DNA of 39,879 bases from positions 1 through 39,879 of the forward strand of contig PAQK01000037.1 of the NCBI GenBank assembly GCA_002709665.1. The letters are read 5' to 3'. The stretch is from Gemmatimonadota bacterium. Its GTDB lineage: Bacteria > Latescibacterota > UBA2968 > GCA-2709665. The notes beneath the pieces were generated by a model. The model was not told the origin of the DNA and ran no database searches. It saw only the letters and a list, made by a program, of their open reading frames with translations. A program made the position numbers and the translations under genes. Below, in pieces: positions 26,009 to 33,228 of this stretch; positions within the stretch are counted from its first letter, which is position 1; the number at the start of each line of letters is the position of its first letter.

Positions 26009-26150
26009 TTACCCCCCTGCCGTGTCGATACGACGATTCAACACAAACATCACGACACCAAAAAGAACCACAAAGGGACCTTCCCAGACCTTCCAGTAGA
26101 GTGGCAAGCCCTCCACCCAATCCACAAAAACAAGGACCAGCCCGAAGGTA
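26009..26150 (-). other. Possible relic of a membrane-protein C-terminus
   Basis: One minus-strand frame reads FGLVLVFVDWVEGLPLYW then KVWEGPFVVLFGVVMFVLNR and RIDTAGG to TAA at 26011-26009. This resembles two membrane helices and a short tail, upstream of GH127 on the same strand. There is no start, and the frame is lost near 26150 where the DUF499 relic begins on the other strand. The family is not recognisable and it may be chance hydrophobicity. Confidence 0.2.
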
Positions 26151-26884
26151 GATTGGGAGGAAATATGTCTACAGGGTCACGATTCGCTTGCTCTCCGAGT
26201 ATCCAATAAGCTCATCAATGAAGAGCTATTAGTTACTCAATTTGCTGGAACAAGACTTCGACTTGAATTGGATCGCATACCTCTTTGGCGAGGAGACCGC
26301 GTTGGCCTGAAGGAACTATCCGGTAACATAGGCCAGTACCTATGCTTGCCTAGCCTGACGGGCTACGAGGTCCTACTCGCTGCTGTTCAGGACGGCCTGA
26401 ATTCTACAAGCTAGCAGATTGAGACTTTCGCTTACGCAGACCGGTGGGATGAAAAGGATGGGCGTTACGTCGGTCTTCGAGCCGGGCACGCTGGTATGGT
26501 GACCATGGATGACCATAGTGTCCTAGTAAAACCGGATGTGGCTGCCAGACAGTTGGCTGAAGAGCGTGATGAATCGGAGCCTCAACCAACTCCCGACCCA
26601 AGGCCAGACGATTCCGATAATCAGGATCCCGAAGAGGAGGACGAGGAGAGGCCACGGCGCTTCTTCGGCAGCAAGGACCTTGACCCAACTCGCGTGGGCC
26701 GCGACGCTGGCCAAATCGGACAGGAGATCGTCCAGCACCTTGCAGCTCGCGAGAACTCGCAAGTTGAGGTTACCATCGAGATCCGATCCGAAATACCAAT
26801 CGGCGCCCCCGAAAAAGTCGTTAGGACCGTGAATGAGAACTGCAGGACAGGAAATTCAAGTCATTCGGTTTTGAGGAAGAATAG
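26151..26884 (+). pseudogene. C-terminal relic of a DUF499 ATP-binding protein (antiphage-associated type)
   Basis: Only the last ~240 codons of a protein normally near 1000 residues are present. The frame reads HDSLALRVSNKLINEELLVT, RLELDRIPLWRGDRVGLKEL and YEVLLAAVQDGLNSTS. It then meets TAG 26412 where the family usually has Trp, and continues QIETFAYADRWDEKDGRYVG, KPDVAARQLAEE, an acidic linker, LDPTRVGRDAGQIGQEIVQH and GAPEKVVRTVNENCRT. The expected ending KFKSFGFEEE-stop is found one frame over (26853-26884), so one base was lost near 26850. DUF499 proteins are large ATPases found with DUF1156 methyltransferases in defence islands. The N-terminal ATPase is absent from this window. Confidence 0.75.
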
Positions 26885-26888
26885 GCTG

Positions 26889-27509
26889 ATGCCTCCCAAA
26901 AGACACCATTATGCTCCTATTTGGTATCAAGCGCCCTTCACGATTCAGAGGGACGGTAAGAAACTGATCTATGCCTACGACAAAGAAAACACGGATGCTG
27001 ATCCAAGACTGCAGCAGCCAGTGAACACGGGTGTGGAGGGAAGGCTGTATTCCTCGGTAAACCAGGATGGGAATGAGATATCTCTAGAAGAAGACTTCGC
27101 GGGAATAGAGACACAAATGCAGCCTATTCTTGACGCTTGGATATCAGACCCTGATCGACAGGACGAAGGCGAAAAAGAGGCGTTCCCATTCTTTATTGGC
27201 CACATTCTGATGCGATCGCTTAGGATGATAAACCAAGTTGCGGAGTCTCAGGAGGCTGCATCAGTGGCGATCTTTCGGAAGTTGGCAAGCCAGCCTCCCG
27301 AGGCTCAAGAGAAGATGTTTCAAGAGCTAAAATCCCAGGGGAAACTCAAAGCTGTGGAATCGGTAGGGGCTATGTAGGCCTTACTCGAAGCGGTGGAAGG
27401 GCGTTTCAAGATCAGTCCGGACCGAAAGTAAGCTATGGCCCAGTCTATTGCCGCCAGCCATAGAGTGGACGATGAGCTCCTGTGCATAAAATGGTGTCGG
27501 GCCACCTAG
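26889..27509 (+). pseudogene. DUF4238 domain protein, interrupted by stops
   Basis: ATG 26889 lies 4 bp after the DUF499 stop. The first 162 codons read MPPKRHHYAPIWYQAPFTIQ, KLIYAYDKENTDADPRLQQP, VEGRLYSSVNQDGNEISLEE and IETQMQPILDAW, matching the N-terminal half of DUF4238 proteins (HHYVPxxYLxxF...VYDK...fY...lE). TAG follows at 27375. The frame resumes as ALLEAVEGRFKISPDRK, TAA at 27429, then AMAQSIAASHRVDDELLCIK before TAG at 27507. Both inner stops would be Gln codons with one C-to-T change. DUF4238 proteins are often carried in defence or mobile loci, and their biochemical role is unknown. The 162-codon product may still be made, but it is about half the family length. Confidence 0.6.
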
Positions 27510-28002
27510 ATATCATGCGTTGGCACAAGTCCTGGTGATTGGCTGCGCAGTCCGTTGTCAGCGGGTTTAGGCCGCCCAATGTTTACGCATTGATCGTTAT
27601 GTCAACACTTTAAGTTACTTCGAATTCTCAGCAGTGTCAACAAGCCGTCGAAATTAGAGGCCCTGGTGGGTATCCCTTGATAGGGGACGGGCAACCGTTA
27701 TCAGCGACCACCCGTCCACCAGGGCAATAAACTCAATGTCTTTCATCTATGCACAAATTTCCAGGCACTTTTCAGAAGTTCTTGAATAATAAAACAGCTC
27801 CACAAGAACATCGTCCCTTTGGTCTAGCTCAACCCTCTCCATAATATCAATCCTGCGATCCAACGGAGTGGATGGCGCAGGCCCCTCGGTTTCCCTTGAT
27901 AATCCCGATGCTTTTGCTGAACATACTTTAATAAAAATTGGCTAAAGCACCAGCGAGCAAAACCGACAGCTGGAAATTTCAGTCTCGAGACAGGAGATCA
28001 GC
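27510..28002. other. Gene-free stretch with a structured element
   Basis: No coding frame here has recognisable content. The stretch separates the defence relic from the PhyH gene. The only clear structure is the inverted repeat at 27660-27725. AT-rich sequence from 27905 to 27950 (TTTAATAAAAATTG) may hold the PhyH promoter, but I cannot place a convincing -35/-10 pair. Confidence 0.5.
27660..27725. repeat. 66-bp inverted repeat with inner stems (structured element)
   Basis: GCCCTGGTGG (27660-27669) and CCACCAGGGC (27716-27725) are perfect 10-bp inverted repeats. Between them TCCC/GGGA (27673-27687) and ACGGG/CCCGT (27687-27715) can form two further stems, giving a three-way-junction-like fold. 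No T-run follows, so it is not a plain terminator. It could be a small RNA, an mRNA processing element or a mobile-element end. Confidence 0.5.
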
Positions 28003-28857
28003 ATGGCGAACGAGCACGCTGACATAGAATTCATGAATGTAGACCAAACGGACTTCAGCACTTTCACACTTGCGCAGCAAATTCGTCATCTGGAGGTGGA
28101 AGGCTTCGTCGTGATGCCGGATGTGCTCGGTAAGGAGCAAATAGACCGCATCAATAAAGAAATGGCGGACGCGCCAATGCAGGTCAAAGACTACAGCGAT
28201 GCCCAGACCTACTGTCTTGAACCCCAGTGGATGAGCGATGCACTGCTTGAACTGGTTGCCAACCCGCCAATCATAGATTTTCTGAAAGTCCTGATGGGTG
28301 AAGATATCGTCTTCACCCGTGGCCTATTTTCTCGCACGCTGGCGGGATCTCCACCCATCTCGCTGCACACAGACGGCCAGCCCCTCGGATCATCCATTTT
28401 CGGTTACGAGGGCAGCTCCCCTCGGCTCCTTCGTGTGCTCTATTATCTCGATGACCTCACCGAGGAACGGGCGCCCTTTCGACTAGTCCCGAGATCCCAC
28501 CTCTCCTTCCACGCCGAGGCCAATCCATACATCCGGTATGAGTCCCATCCAGGCGAGACTACACTTTGTCCGAAAGCCGGAACGGCCGTCATTATCCCGA
28601 TCAACCTGTTTCATGGGACACACTCCAACAAGGCAGATACGCAGCGTACACTCGTACAGCTTGGATATCGACCAGCGTGGGCAGGACCTATTCAGCCTAT
28701 GGAGGAGTGGGATCAAGAACTGGTCGCAAGCGCACCTGAGTCTGTGAAACCCTATTTGCAGAGCCTTAACACATCAGGTTTGGCGTGGGATCAAGCACAT
28801 AAGCCGAAGGATATGAGGATGGATGGGAAGGCAATAGATCCTGGGAGGTGGGGATGA
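28003..28857 (+). CDS. Phytanoyl-CoA dioxygenase (PhyH) family protein
   Basis: PhyH proteins are Fe(II)/2-oxoglutarate-dependent oxygenases that hydroxylate varied small molecules; many bacterial copies have unknown substrates. The 284-residue protein has the double-stranded beta-helix layout with the first iron ligands His122 and Asp124 (SLHTDGQPLG). The distal His is in the NLFHGTHSNK motif (His204 or His207), with Arg215 of TQRTLVQLGYRPAW as the likely 2-oxoglutarate anchor. The length is normal and no signal peptide is seen. AGGAGA lies 8 nt before ATG 28003. It is an intact counterpart of the broken PhyH gene 240 bp downstream. Confidence 0.88.
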   Translation: MANEHADIEFMNVDQTDFSTFTLAQQIRHLEVEGFVVMPDVLGKEQIDRINKEMADAPMQVKDYSDAQTYCLEPQWMSDALLELVANPPIIDFLKVLMGEDIVFTRGLFSRTLAGSPPISLHTDGQPLGSSIFGYEGSSPRLLRVLYYLDDLTEERAPFRLVPRSHLSFHAEANPYIRYESHPGETTLCPKAGTAVIIPINLFHGTHSNKADTQRTLVQLGYRPAWAGPIQPMEEWDQELVASAPESVKPYLQSLNTSGLAWDQAHKPKDMRMDGKAIDPGRWG

Positions 28858-28868
28858 AGGCAACAGGC

Positions 28869-28907
28869 GTCCTGAGTCCTGAGTCCTGAGTCCTGAGTCC
28901 TGAGTCC
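28869..28907. repeat. Tandem heptamer repeat (GTCCTGA)5.6
   Basis: Five complete copies of GTCCTGA plus GTCC run without a mismatch and end at a stretch of seven A. It starts 12 bp after the PhyH stop. A pure heptamer array is prone to slippage and would make a good length-variable marker. No coding frame crosses it. Confidence 0.9.
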
Positions 28908-28974
28908 AAAAAAATCGGAACACAGTCTGAGAATCACAGAAATTCGCTCGATAATTTTGCTTAAGGAGAATCGA

Positions 28975-29094
28975 ATGAACAAAGGCATTTACACGATGTT
29001 TTACACTTCGGAAGCAGAGGAGCTGCGGGCATTTCTCAGGGACAAACTCCGATTTCCCTATATAGATGTTGGTGACGGATAGCTGATCTTTGAT
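28975..29094 (+). pseudogene. N-terminal stub of a VOC/glyoxalase-family gene
   Basis: AAGGAGA precedes ATG 28975, which reads MNKGIYTMFYTSEAEELRAF then LRDKLRFPYIDVGDG and meets TAG 29080. LIFDM continues in phase. Glyoxalase/bleomycin-resistance proteins have Trp-LIFD here, so TGG to TAG explains the stop. The remaining 80-odd residues are missing: the frame runs directly into the PhyH relic at 29095. So a nonsense change and a deletion both hit this gene. Confidence 0.6.
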
Positions 29095-29358
29095 ATGAAC
29101 GATGAACTCGATCGGGTCGTCTCACAAAATATTGAGAAAGACAATCCGGTGAACGCACCAACTCCCGGATGGCTACTTCAACTCGGTCTGCTGTCGGACA
29201 AGACCGCGGCGTTTTGTGAAGACTCCGGCATCCTCGACCTCATCGAAGACATTGTGAAACCTGGAATTGCCATCTACTCCGCCAAACTCGTATCCAAAGA
29301 ACCATACGAGTCCACCATCTGTCACTGGCACCAGGACAATACCTATTACAACTGTCAT

Positions 29359-29437
29359 GTGGTATATCAGTGTATTTCATACGCAGTTTGTGGGGTTTGA
29401 ATAGCAAAATGGTGGAAATGAAACCCCGATATATCAC
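29359..29437. repeat. Three-way-junction-like inverted repeat inside the PhyH relic
   Basis: Outer arms GTGGTATATC (29359-29368) and GATATATCAC (29428-29437) pair over 10 bp with one G-T. Inside, GGGGTTT (29392-29398) pairs with AAACCCC (29421-29427). A small hairpin GTAT-TTC-ATAC lies on the 5' side. The nested design over 79 bp is unlikely by chance and suggests an inserted element that folds as RNA or single-stranded DNA. Confidence 0.5.
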
Positions 29438-29442
29438 AGATT

Positions 29443-29499
29443 CAACTGAAATAATTTCAGTTGCAGCCTTGCCAATTATCGTAACTGAAATGATTTCAG
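29443..29499. promoter_or_regulatory. Twin palindromes CTGAAATnATTTCAG (operator-like)
   Basis: The first palindrome spans 29443-29463: a perfect 21-mer with half-site CAACTGAAAT around a central A. The second has the 15-bp core CTGAAAT-G-ATTTCAG at 29485-29499. Centres are 39 bp apart. Paired, near-identical palindromes look like binding sites for a dimeric regulator, as in autoregulated antitoxin or repressor promoters. No regulator gene is present beside them now. Confidence 0.55.
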
Positions 29500-29964
29500 C
29501 CACAAAAGTTTTTCCTGCTATCCTTTAACTTGAAGGCGAACCATAATCAAGTTGAAGCCGAAGCATGCCTGCATGAACATGCAGAAAGACGTGTCAAAGC
29601 GAAACCCGAATGTCGGTCTGGATACCCCTTGAGGACAGCACCCGCGATCAGGGTTGTCTCCAGGTCATCCCGGAGAGCCACAACAAAGGTTTGCAGCCAT
29701 TCAGCCACAAGGAGTGTGGCACCTGCAACCTTGGTATCGACACTGAAATAGCCATTGAGGACCGGGAATTCCTTCCGGCAAACGCGGGTGATACCGTCTC
29801 GTTCAGCGCATTTCTGCAGCACGCCTCCTACGGCAACATCACAGAAAAACGACGCCGAGCATTTATCGTCTCCTACCAGGAGGCCACGGTAGGAAAGGGC
29901 AACGATGCGCAGTACAAAGTTCTCCGGCCAGCTTGATCATTCTCACCTTGGGGAGAGACTCAAA

Positions 29965-30831
29965 ATGGAACCCTTTGCAATATCCGGAATCAGTTTCATG
30001 CCAGAAATGTGGAAAGAGAAAGCTAATCTCAAGACCCTGTTGGGACACATCGACGTGGCAGCGGAAGAAGGGGCCCAGGTCATCGCATCTTGCGAAGGCG
30101 TGCTCGACGGGTACATCACAAAGGAACTGCCGAAACACCGGATCCAGCCCGGCACCGAGAAAACACGTGGCTACGCACAGCGAGTCGCAAAGTTCAGAAA
30201 GCGCCAGGAATCACTCGCTGAAAGAATCAAGAAGAACTGCATTCCGGTACTCCAGAAGAAAGCGGCAGAACACCAGGTCCACCTGTTCATTAACACCCTG
30301 GACCTCAGACGCAAACAAGCAGTTTACAACACCACCTTCGTCATCGATCCGAATGGGGAAATCATCGGTAAGTACGACAAGATCCACGCCGCTTTTGAAG
30401 TCGTCAACAAGCTTGGCAAAGGATATCCTGTATTCAAAACACCTTACGCAAACATCGGAGTTATTGTCTGTGCCGACAGGCAGTTTCCAGAGACGGCACG
30501 TGCGGTGGCCCTTGGTGGCGCAAACGTGCTCATCATCAACTCGTACGGGATGTGGGGCGAGGGCGCCAACGAACGCTTCATCCGACAAAGGGCTTACGAG
30601 AATGGCCTCTATCTCCTCTTCTGCCATCCGAACGAAACAGTGCTCTGCTCACCGGAGGGTCGTGTGATCGCCTCGACTTGCCCCTGGGAGAATGTGCTGA
30701 TTCGCAAGATAGACCCGGAACCCGCTGTAGGCAGAGGTCTTTTTGGCAACCGCGAAATGGCCCAGACCTACAGCATCATCGGCGATCCCTCCGCATATAC
30801 CAGCCGGAAGAAGAAAAAGAAAGGCAAATAG
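29965..30831 (+). CDS. Carbon-nitrogen hydrolase (nitrilase superfamily)
   Basis: The enzyme cleaves C-N bonds in amides, carbamoyl compounds or nitriles using Glu-Lys-Cys. The start at ATG 29965 is preferred over 29905 because GGGGAGAG lies 10 nt upstream and the family begins with a short beta strand. In the 288-residue protein Glu44 (ASCEGVLDG), Lys139 (GKYDKIH) and Cys169 (VIVCADRQFPE) form the triad. A second Glu is expected in the TFVIDPNGEIIG region. The Lys-rich tail (SRKKKKKGK) is unusual. It appears cytosolic. The next gene begins at the adjacent ATG 30832, so translational coupling is likely. The substrate is not determinable. Confidence 0.87.
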   Translation: MEPFAISGISFMPEMWKEKANLKTLLGHIDVAAEEGAQVIASCEGVLDGYITKELPKHRIQPGTEKTRGYAQRVAKFRKRQESLAERIKKNCIPVLQKKAAEHQVHLFINTLDLRRKQAVYNTTFVIDPNGEIIGKYDKIHAAFEVVNKLGKGYPVFKTPYANIGVIVCADRQFPETARAVALGGANVLIINSYGMWGEGANERFIRQRAYENGLYLLFCHPNETVLCSPEGRVIASTCPWENVLIRKIDPEPAVGRGLFGNREMAQTYSIIGDPSAYTSRKKKKKGK

Positions 30832-30917
30832 ATGTCTCCAGGTGAACTCACGTTTCAACAGAAACCCCTCACTCAGCAAGGATTCGATTACACTGCCGAG
30901 GAACTTCGCAGTCTGCA

Positions 30918-31577
30918 ATGGGGCTACGCTTCACACTGTTGCTCTGTATGGCCATCTATGGGCTCTACACGCAACAACCGAACATCCACTTCGGCCTGGC
31001 TGCCTTGGGAATTCTCCCCTTCTGGTTTTCGTCCGGTCACCCGCTAGACTTGCTATACAACTATCTGACCCGACCAACAATTGGCGCCGTCAAGCTACCA
31101 CGGAATCCCCTTCCAAGAAGGATCGCGTGTGTGATGGGCGGATCGATGAACGCCTTCATCGGACTCGCATTCGTGTCGCAGAATCCTGGAATTACATACA
31201 TCCTCGGTGGCATATTGATTACCTTGCAGAGCACGGTCATTACCACCCATTTCTGCGTCGGCTTGTGGATGTATGAAGACGCACTGAAACTATTGGGAAG
31301 AGCGACGAAGCTGGTACCGATCGATCAGGCTCGGGAAATGATCAACACGGGTGCACAGCTGGTAGATGTCCGTAAGCCCGACGAATTTGCAGGAGGCCAC
31401 CTCGAAGGAGCCACGAATATTCCAGTTGATCAAGTCGCCCAGCATCTTGAAACATTCAGGGAGAATCGTTCGCTTCTCTATTGTCAGAGTGGACTTCGTT
31501 GCCAAAGAGCTATCCAGATTTTCCAGCGATACGGCATTGAAGACGTTCACAACCTTGGGGCGATGTCGAGATGGTAA
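30918..31577 (+). CDS. DUF4395 membrane domain fused to a rhodanese domain (5' end possibly frameshifted)
   Basis: From ATG 30918 the 219 residues read MGLRFTLLLCMAIYGLYTQQ, a membrane domain of DUF4395 type (HPLDLLYNYLTRP, PNPLPRRIA-like RNPLPRRIACVMGG, TTHFCVGLWMYED). A rhodanese domain follows (about 131-219) with VDVRKPDEFAGGHLEGATNI and active-site Cys189 in LLYCQSGLRC. Rhodanese domains transfer or sense sulfane sulfur, and the fusion would place this at the inner membrane. An in-phase-looking N-terminus, MSPGELTFQQKPLTQQGFDY to LQWG, starts at ATG 30832 right after the preceding stop but is one base out of frame near 30920. The gene may therefore have lost its first 30 residues, or simply start at 30918. 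Confidence 0.65.
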   Translation: MGLRFTLLLCMAIYGLYTQQPNIHFGLAALGILPFWFSSGHPLDLLYNYLTRPTIGAVKLPRNPLPRRIACVMGGSMNAFIGLAFVSQNPGITYILGGILITLQSTVITTHFCVGLWMYEDALKLLGRATKLVPIDQAREMINTGAQLVDVRKPDEFAGGHLEGATNIPVDQVAQHLETFRENRSLLYCQSGLRCQRAIQIFQRYGIEDVHNLGAMSRW

Positions 31578-31611
31578 ATCACACATAGGTCCGATCAATG
31601 AAGGAGCAGGT

Positions 31612-32931
31612 ATGATAGCCGGTTTCTCTAGAGTCAACATGAACCCGCCGCCCGGAACCCGAATGATGGGTTTTGGGACCAGGGACAAGGGTCCCGGCAG
31701 CGAGTCCATTCGCGACGACATCTTCGTCCGTGCCCTCTACCTCTCCCACGGTGGCGAGGAGGCCGTCATCCTCTCCTTCGACATGTGCTTTATCGGGCGT
31801 GAAGACTCGGACCGGTATAAAGGTGTCATCGGGCGGCTTCTGGATCTCAGCCCTCGCAAAATTCTGCTCAACTCTTCCCACAGCCATGTTGGACCGGCAT
31901 CTGGTTACTGGGCTTACGGCGACTACCTCCCCCCCGACCAGCTCTATCTTCGCGAACTCGAAGGGATGATCGTCGCCGCTGTCACTGAAGCCCGTGACAC
32001 TGCTCAAGACACAACCATCTGGGCGGGCTCCGGAAAATCCACAATTCCAATGAACCGTCGCCGGATGATGGACAGCGGCAAAACCGAAAATCGTCCGAAC
32101 CCCGATGGCATCGTCTGTGATACACTCCCCGTTTGCCTCCTCAAGAATGCTGCGGGTGATCCAATCGCGTGCCTGTTCTCCATATCCGCCCATCCATCTA
32201 TCGTTGGTGGAACCGCAATATCAGCAGAATATCCCGGCGCTGCGACAAACAGGGTGGACGTCTTTCTTGGCAGAAACTGTAGCATGTTCCTCCAGGGATG
32301 CGGCGGCGATGCCAAAACCAGTCCCGCGGGCGAAGGTCAGGACGCGTGGATCAGCAACGACTGGGACATTGTGGAAAAAGTCGGCGAAATCCTCCTGCAG
32401 GAAGTCATCGACATCGTCAACAACGGTCTGTCAGAACACCAGCCGGCACTCGCGACGGCACTTGCGGAGACACAGTGGCCTCTTCTTGAACCAGTCAGCA
32501 GGGATGAATTCGCCAGAAAAGCGTCGGAGGGCTTGATCAAGGGTGCTACCCCTTCTGAACAAGGTGTGGATGACCTCTGGGCTGCAAGACAAGTGGAACT
32601 CATCGACCGCGGCCAAGCCCTGCGCTCAACTGCCTCTGTCCTGATCCAGGGCATCAAACTGGGTGAAGGTCTGCGGATGGTCGCGATCGAAGGCGAGCCA
32701 GTAGCCGAACACGGGTTGAACATTCTCGATTTCTACGACAACGGCGTCACATTTCCCCTGGGATACGCGAATGGCGAGTCTATGTACTTGCCAGTAACGC
32801 GCCAACTCCCTGAGGGGGGTTACGAGGTCGAAGCGTACGGTGAGTATGGGTACCCTGCACAGCTCGCACCGGGGATGGAGGAGATTGTCCGAGAATCGAT
32901 GGAGAGATTTCAAGAACAAGGGATAGATTGA
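31612..32931 (+). CDS. Neutral/alkaline ceramidase-like hydrolase
   Basis: The start at ATG 31612 follows GAAGGAG by 5 nt; an upstream in-frame extension to 31366 lies inside the rhodanese gene and is rejected. The 439 residues begin MIAGFSRVNMNPPPGTRMMG. They contain the metal-site motif SSHSHVGPASG (family: TxHTHSGP), SISAHPSIVGG and FLQGCGGDAKTSP, the latter matching the LQGxxGDxxP loop of neutral ceramidases. Eukaryotic and bacterial ceramidases split ceramide amide bonds. The many shorter bacterial relatives lack the C-terminal domain and have unproven substrates. No signal peptide is visible. The gene is intact and follows the rhodanese gene by 34 bp. Confidence 0.8.
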   Translation: MIAGFSRVNMNPPPGTRMMGFGTRDKGPGSESIRDDIFVRALYLSHGGEEAVILSFDMCFIGREDSDRYKGVIGRLLDLSPRKILLNSSHSHVGPASGYWAYGDYLPPDQLYLRELEGMIVAAVTEARDTAQDTTIWAGSGKSTIPMNRRRMMDSGKTENRPNPDGIVCDTLPVCLLKNAAGDPIACLFSISAHPSIVGGTAISAEYPGAATNRVDVFLGRNCSMFLQGCGGDAKTSPAGEGQDAWISNDWDIVEKVGEILLQEVIDIVNNGLSEHQPALATALAETQWPLLEPVSRDEFARKASEGLIKGATPSEQGVDDLWAARQVELIDRGQALRSTASVLIQGIKLGEGLRMVAIEGEPVAEHGLNILDFYDNGVTFPLGYANGESMYLPVTRQLPEGGYEVEAYGEYGYPAQLAPGMEEIVRESMERFQEQGID

Positions 32932-32970
32932 CTGTGGTGTGATGTATGTGGTCCTGTGTTGAGAGACTGA

Positions 32971-33190
32971 CGTTATCCTGTATTCTCGACTGGGACCTTT
33001 GGTCCCGCTCGAACGTACTGGGTTTTGGTGGGGTGTGAATTGATGTGATAGACGATATCCTGTATTCTCGACGGAGACCTTCGGTTCCGCTCGAACATAC
33101 GGGGGCTTTGGTGGGGCGTGAATTGATGTGATAAACGTTATCCTGTGTTTTCGACTGGGTCCTGCGGTTCTGCTCGAACGTACGGGATTA
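32971..33190. repeat. Tandem ~82-bp repeat, 2.7 copies
   Basis: ATCCTGT begins at 32975, 33057 and 33140, giving spacings of 82 and 83 bp. Each unit carries TTATCCTGTATTCTCGACTG or a variant, an imperfect hairpin (GGGACC-TTT-GGTCCC in the first), GCTCGAAC and then GGTGGGG(T/C)GTGAATTGATG. The third copy ends near 33190, shortly before the peptidase gene. Homology is high in the hairpin flanks. No spacers separate units and no frame runs through. It fills the gap between the ceramidase-like and peptidase genes. Confidence 0.85.
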
Positions 33191-33228
33191 TCGCTTTCTG
33201 CAAAACACTTGATACTGAGGAGTTAACT

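Larger units (their letters stand above)
29095..29936 (+). pseudogene. PhyH-family dioxygenase gene split by a structured insert
   Basis: The 5' part (29095 to about 29350) reads LDRVVSQNIEKDNPVNAPTP and ends in CHWHQDNTYYN, which holds the iron-binding HxD. The family sequence resumes near 29600 with ETRMSVWIPLEDSTRDQGCL, VIPESHNKGLQPFS and GDTVSFSAFLQHASYGNITE, the distal-His region. It ends at TGA 29934. The intervening ~250 bp have no PhyH homology, contain stops and consist of inverted repeats and palindromes. The true N-terminus is also lost to fusion with the VOC stub. The halves are in different frames, so no full dioxygenase can be made. It ends 28 bp before the carbon-nitrogen hydrolase. 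Confidence 0.7.

Noticed and set aside
29530-29751. A 73-codon plus-strand frame in the PhyH insert
   Set aside because: Its second half is the wrong frame of the PhyH homology and the first half has no ribosome site or known motif.
31366-31611. N-terminal extension of the ceramidase-like protein
   Set aside because: It overlaps the rhodanese domain coding in another frame, while ATG 31612 has a strong ribosome site.
32971-33190. CRISPR array
   Set aside because: Units are 82-83 bp and contiguous with no unique spacers, and no cas gene is nearby.
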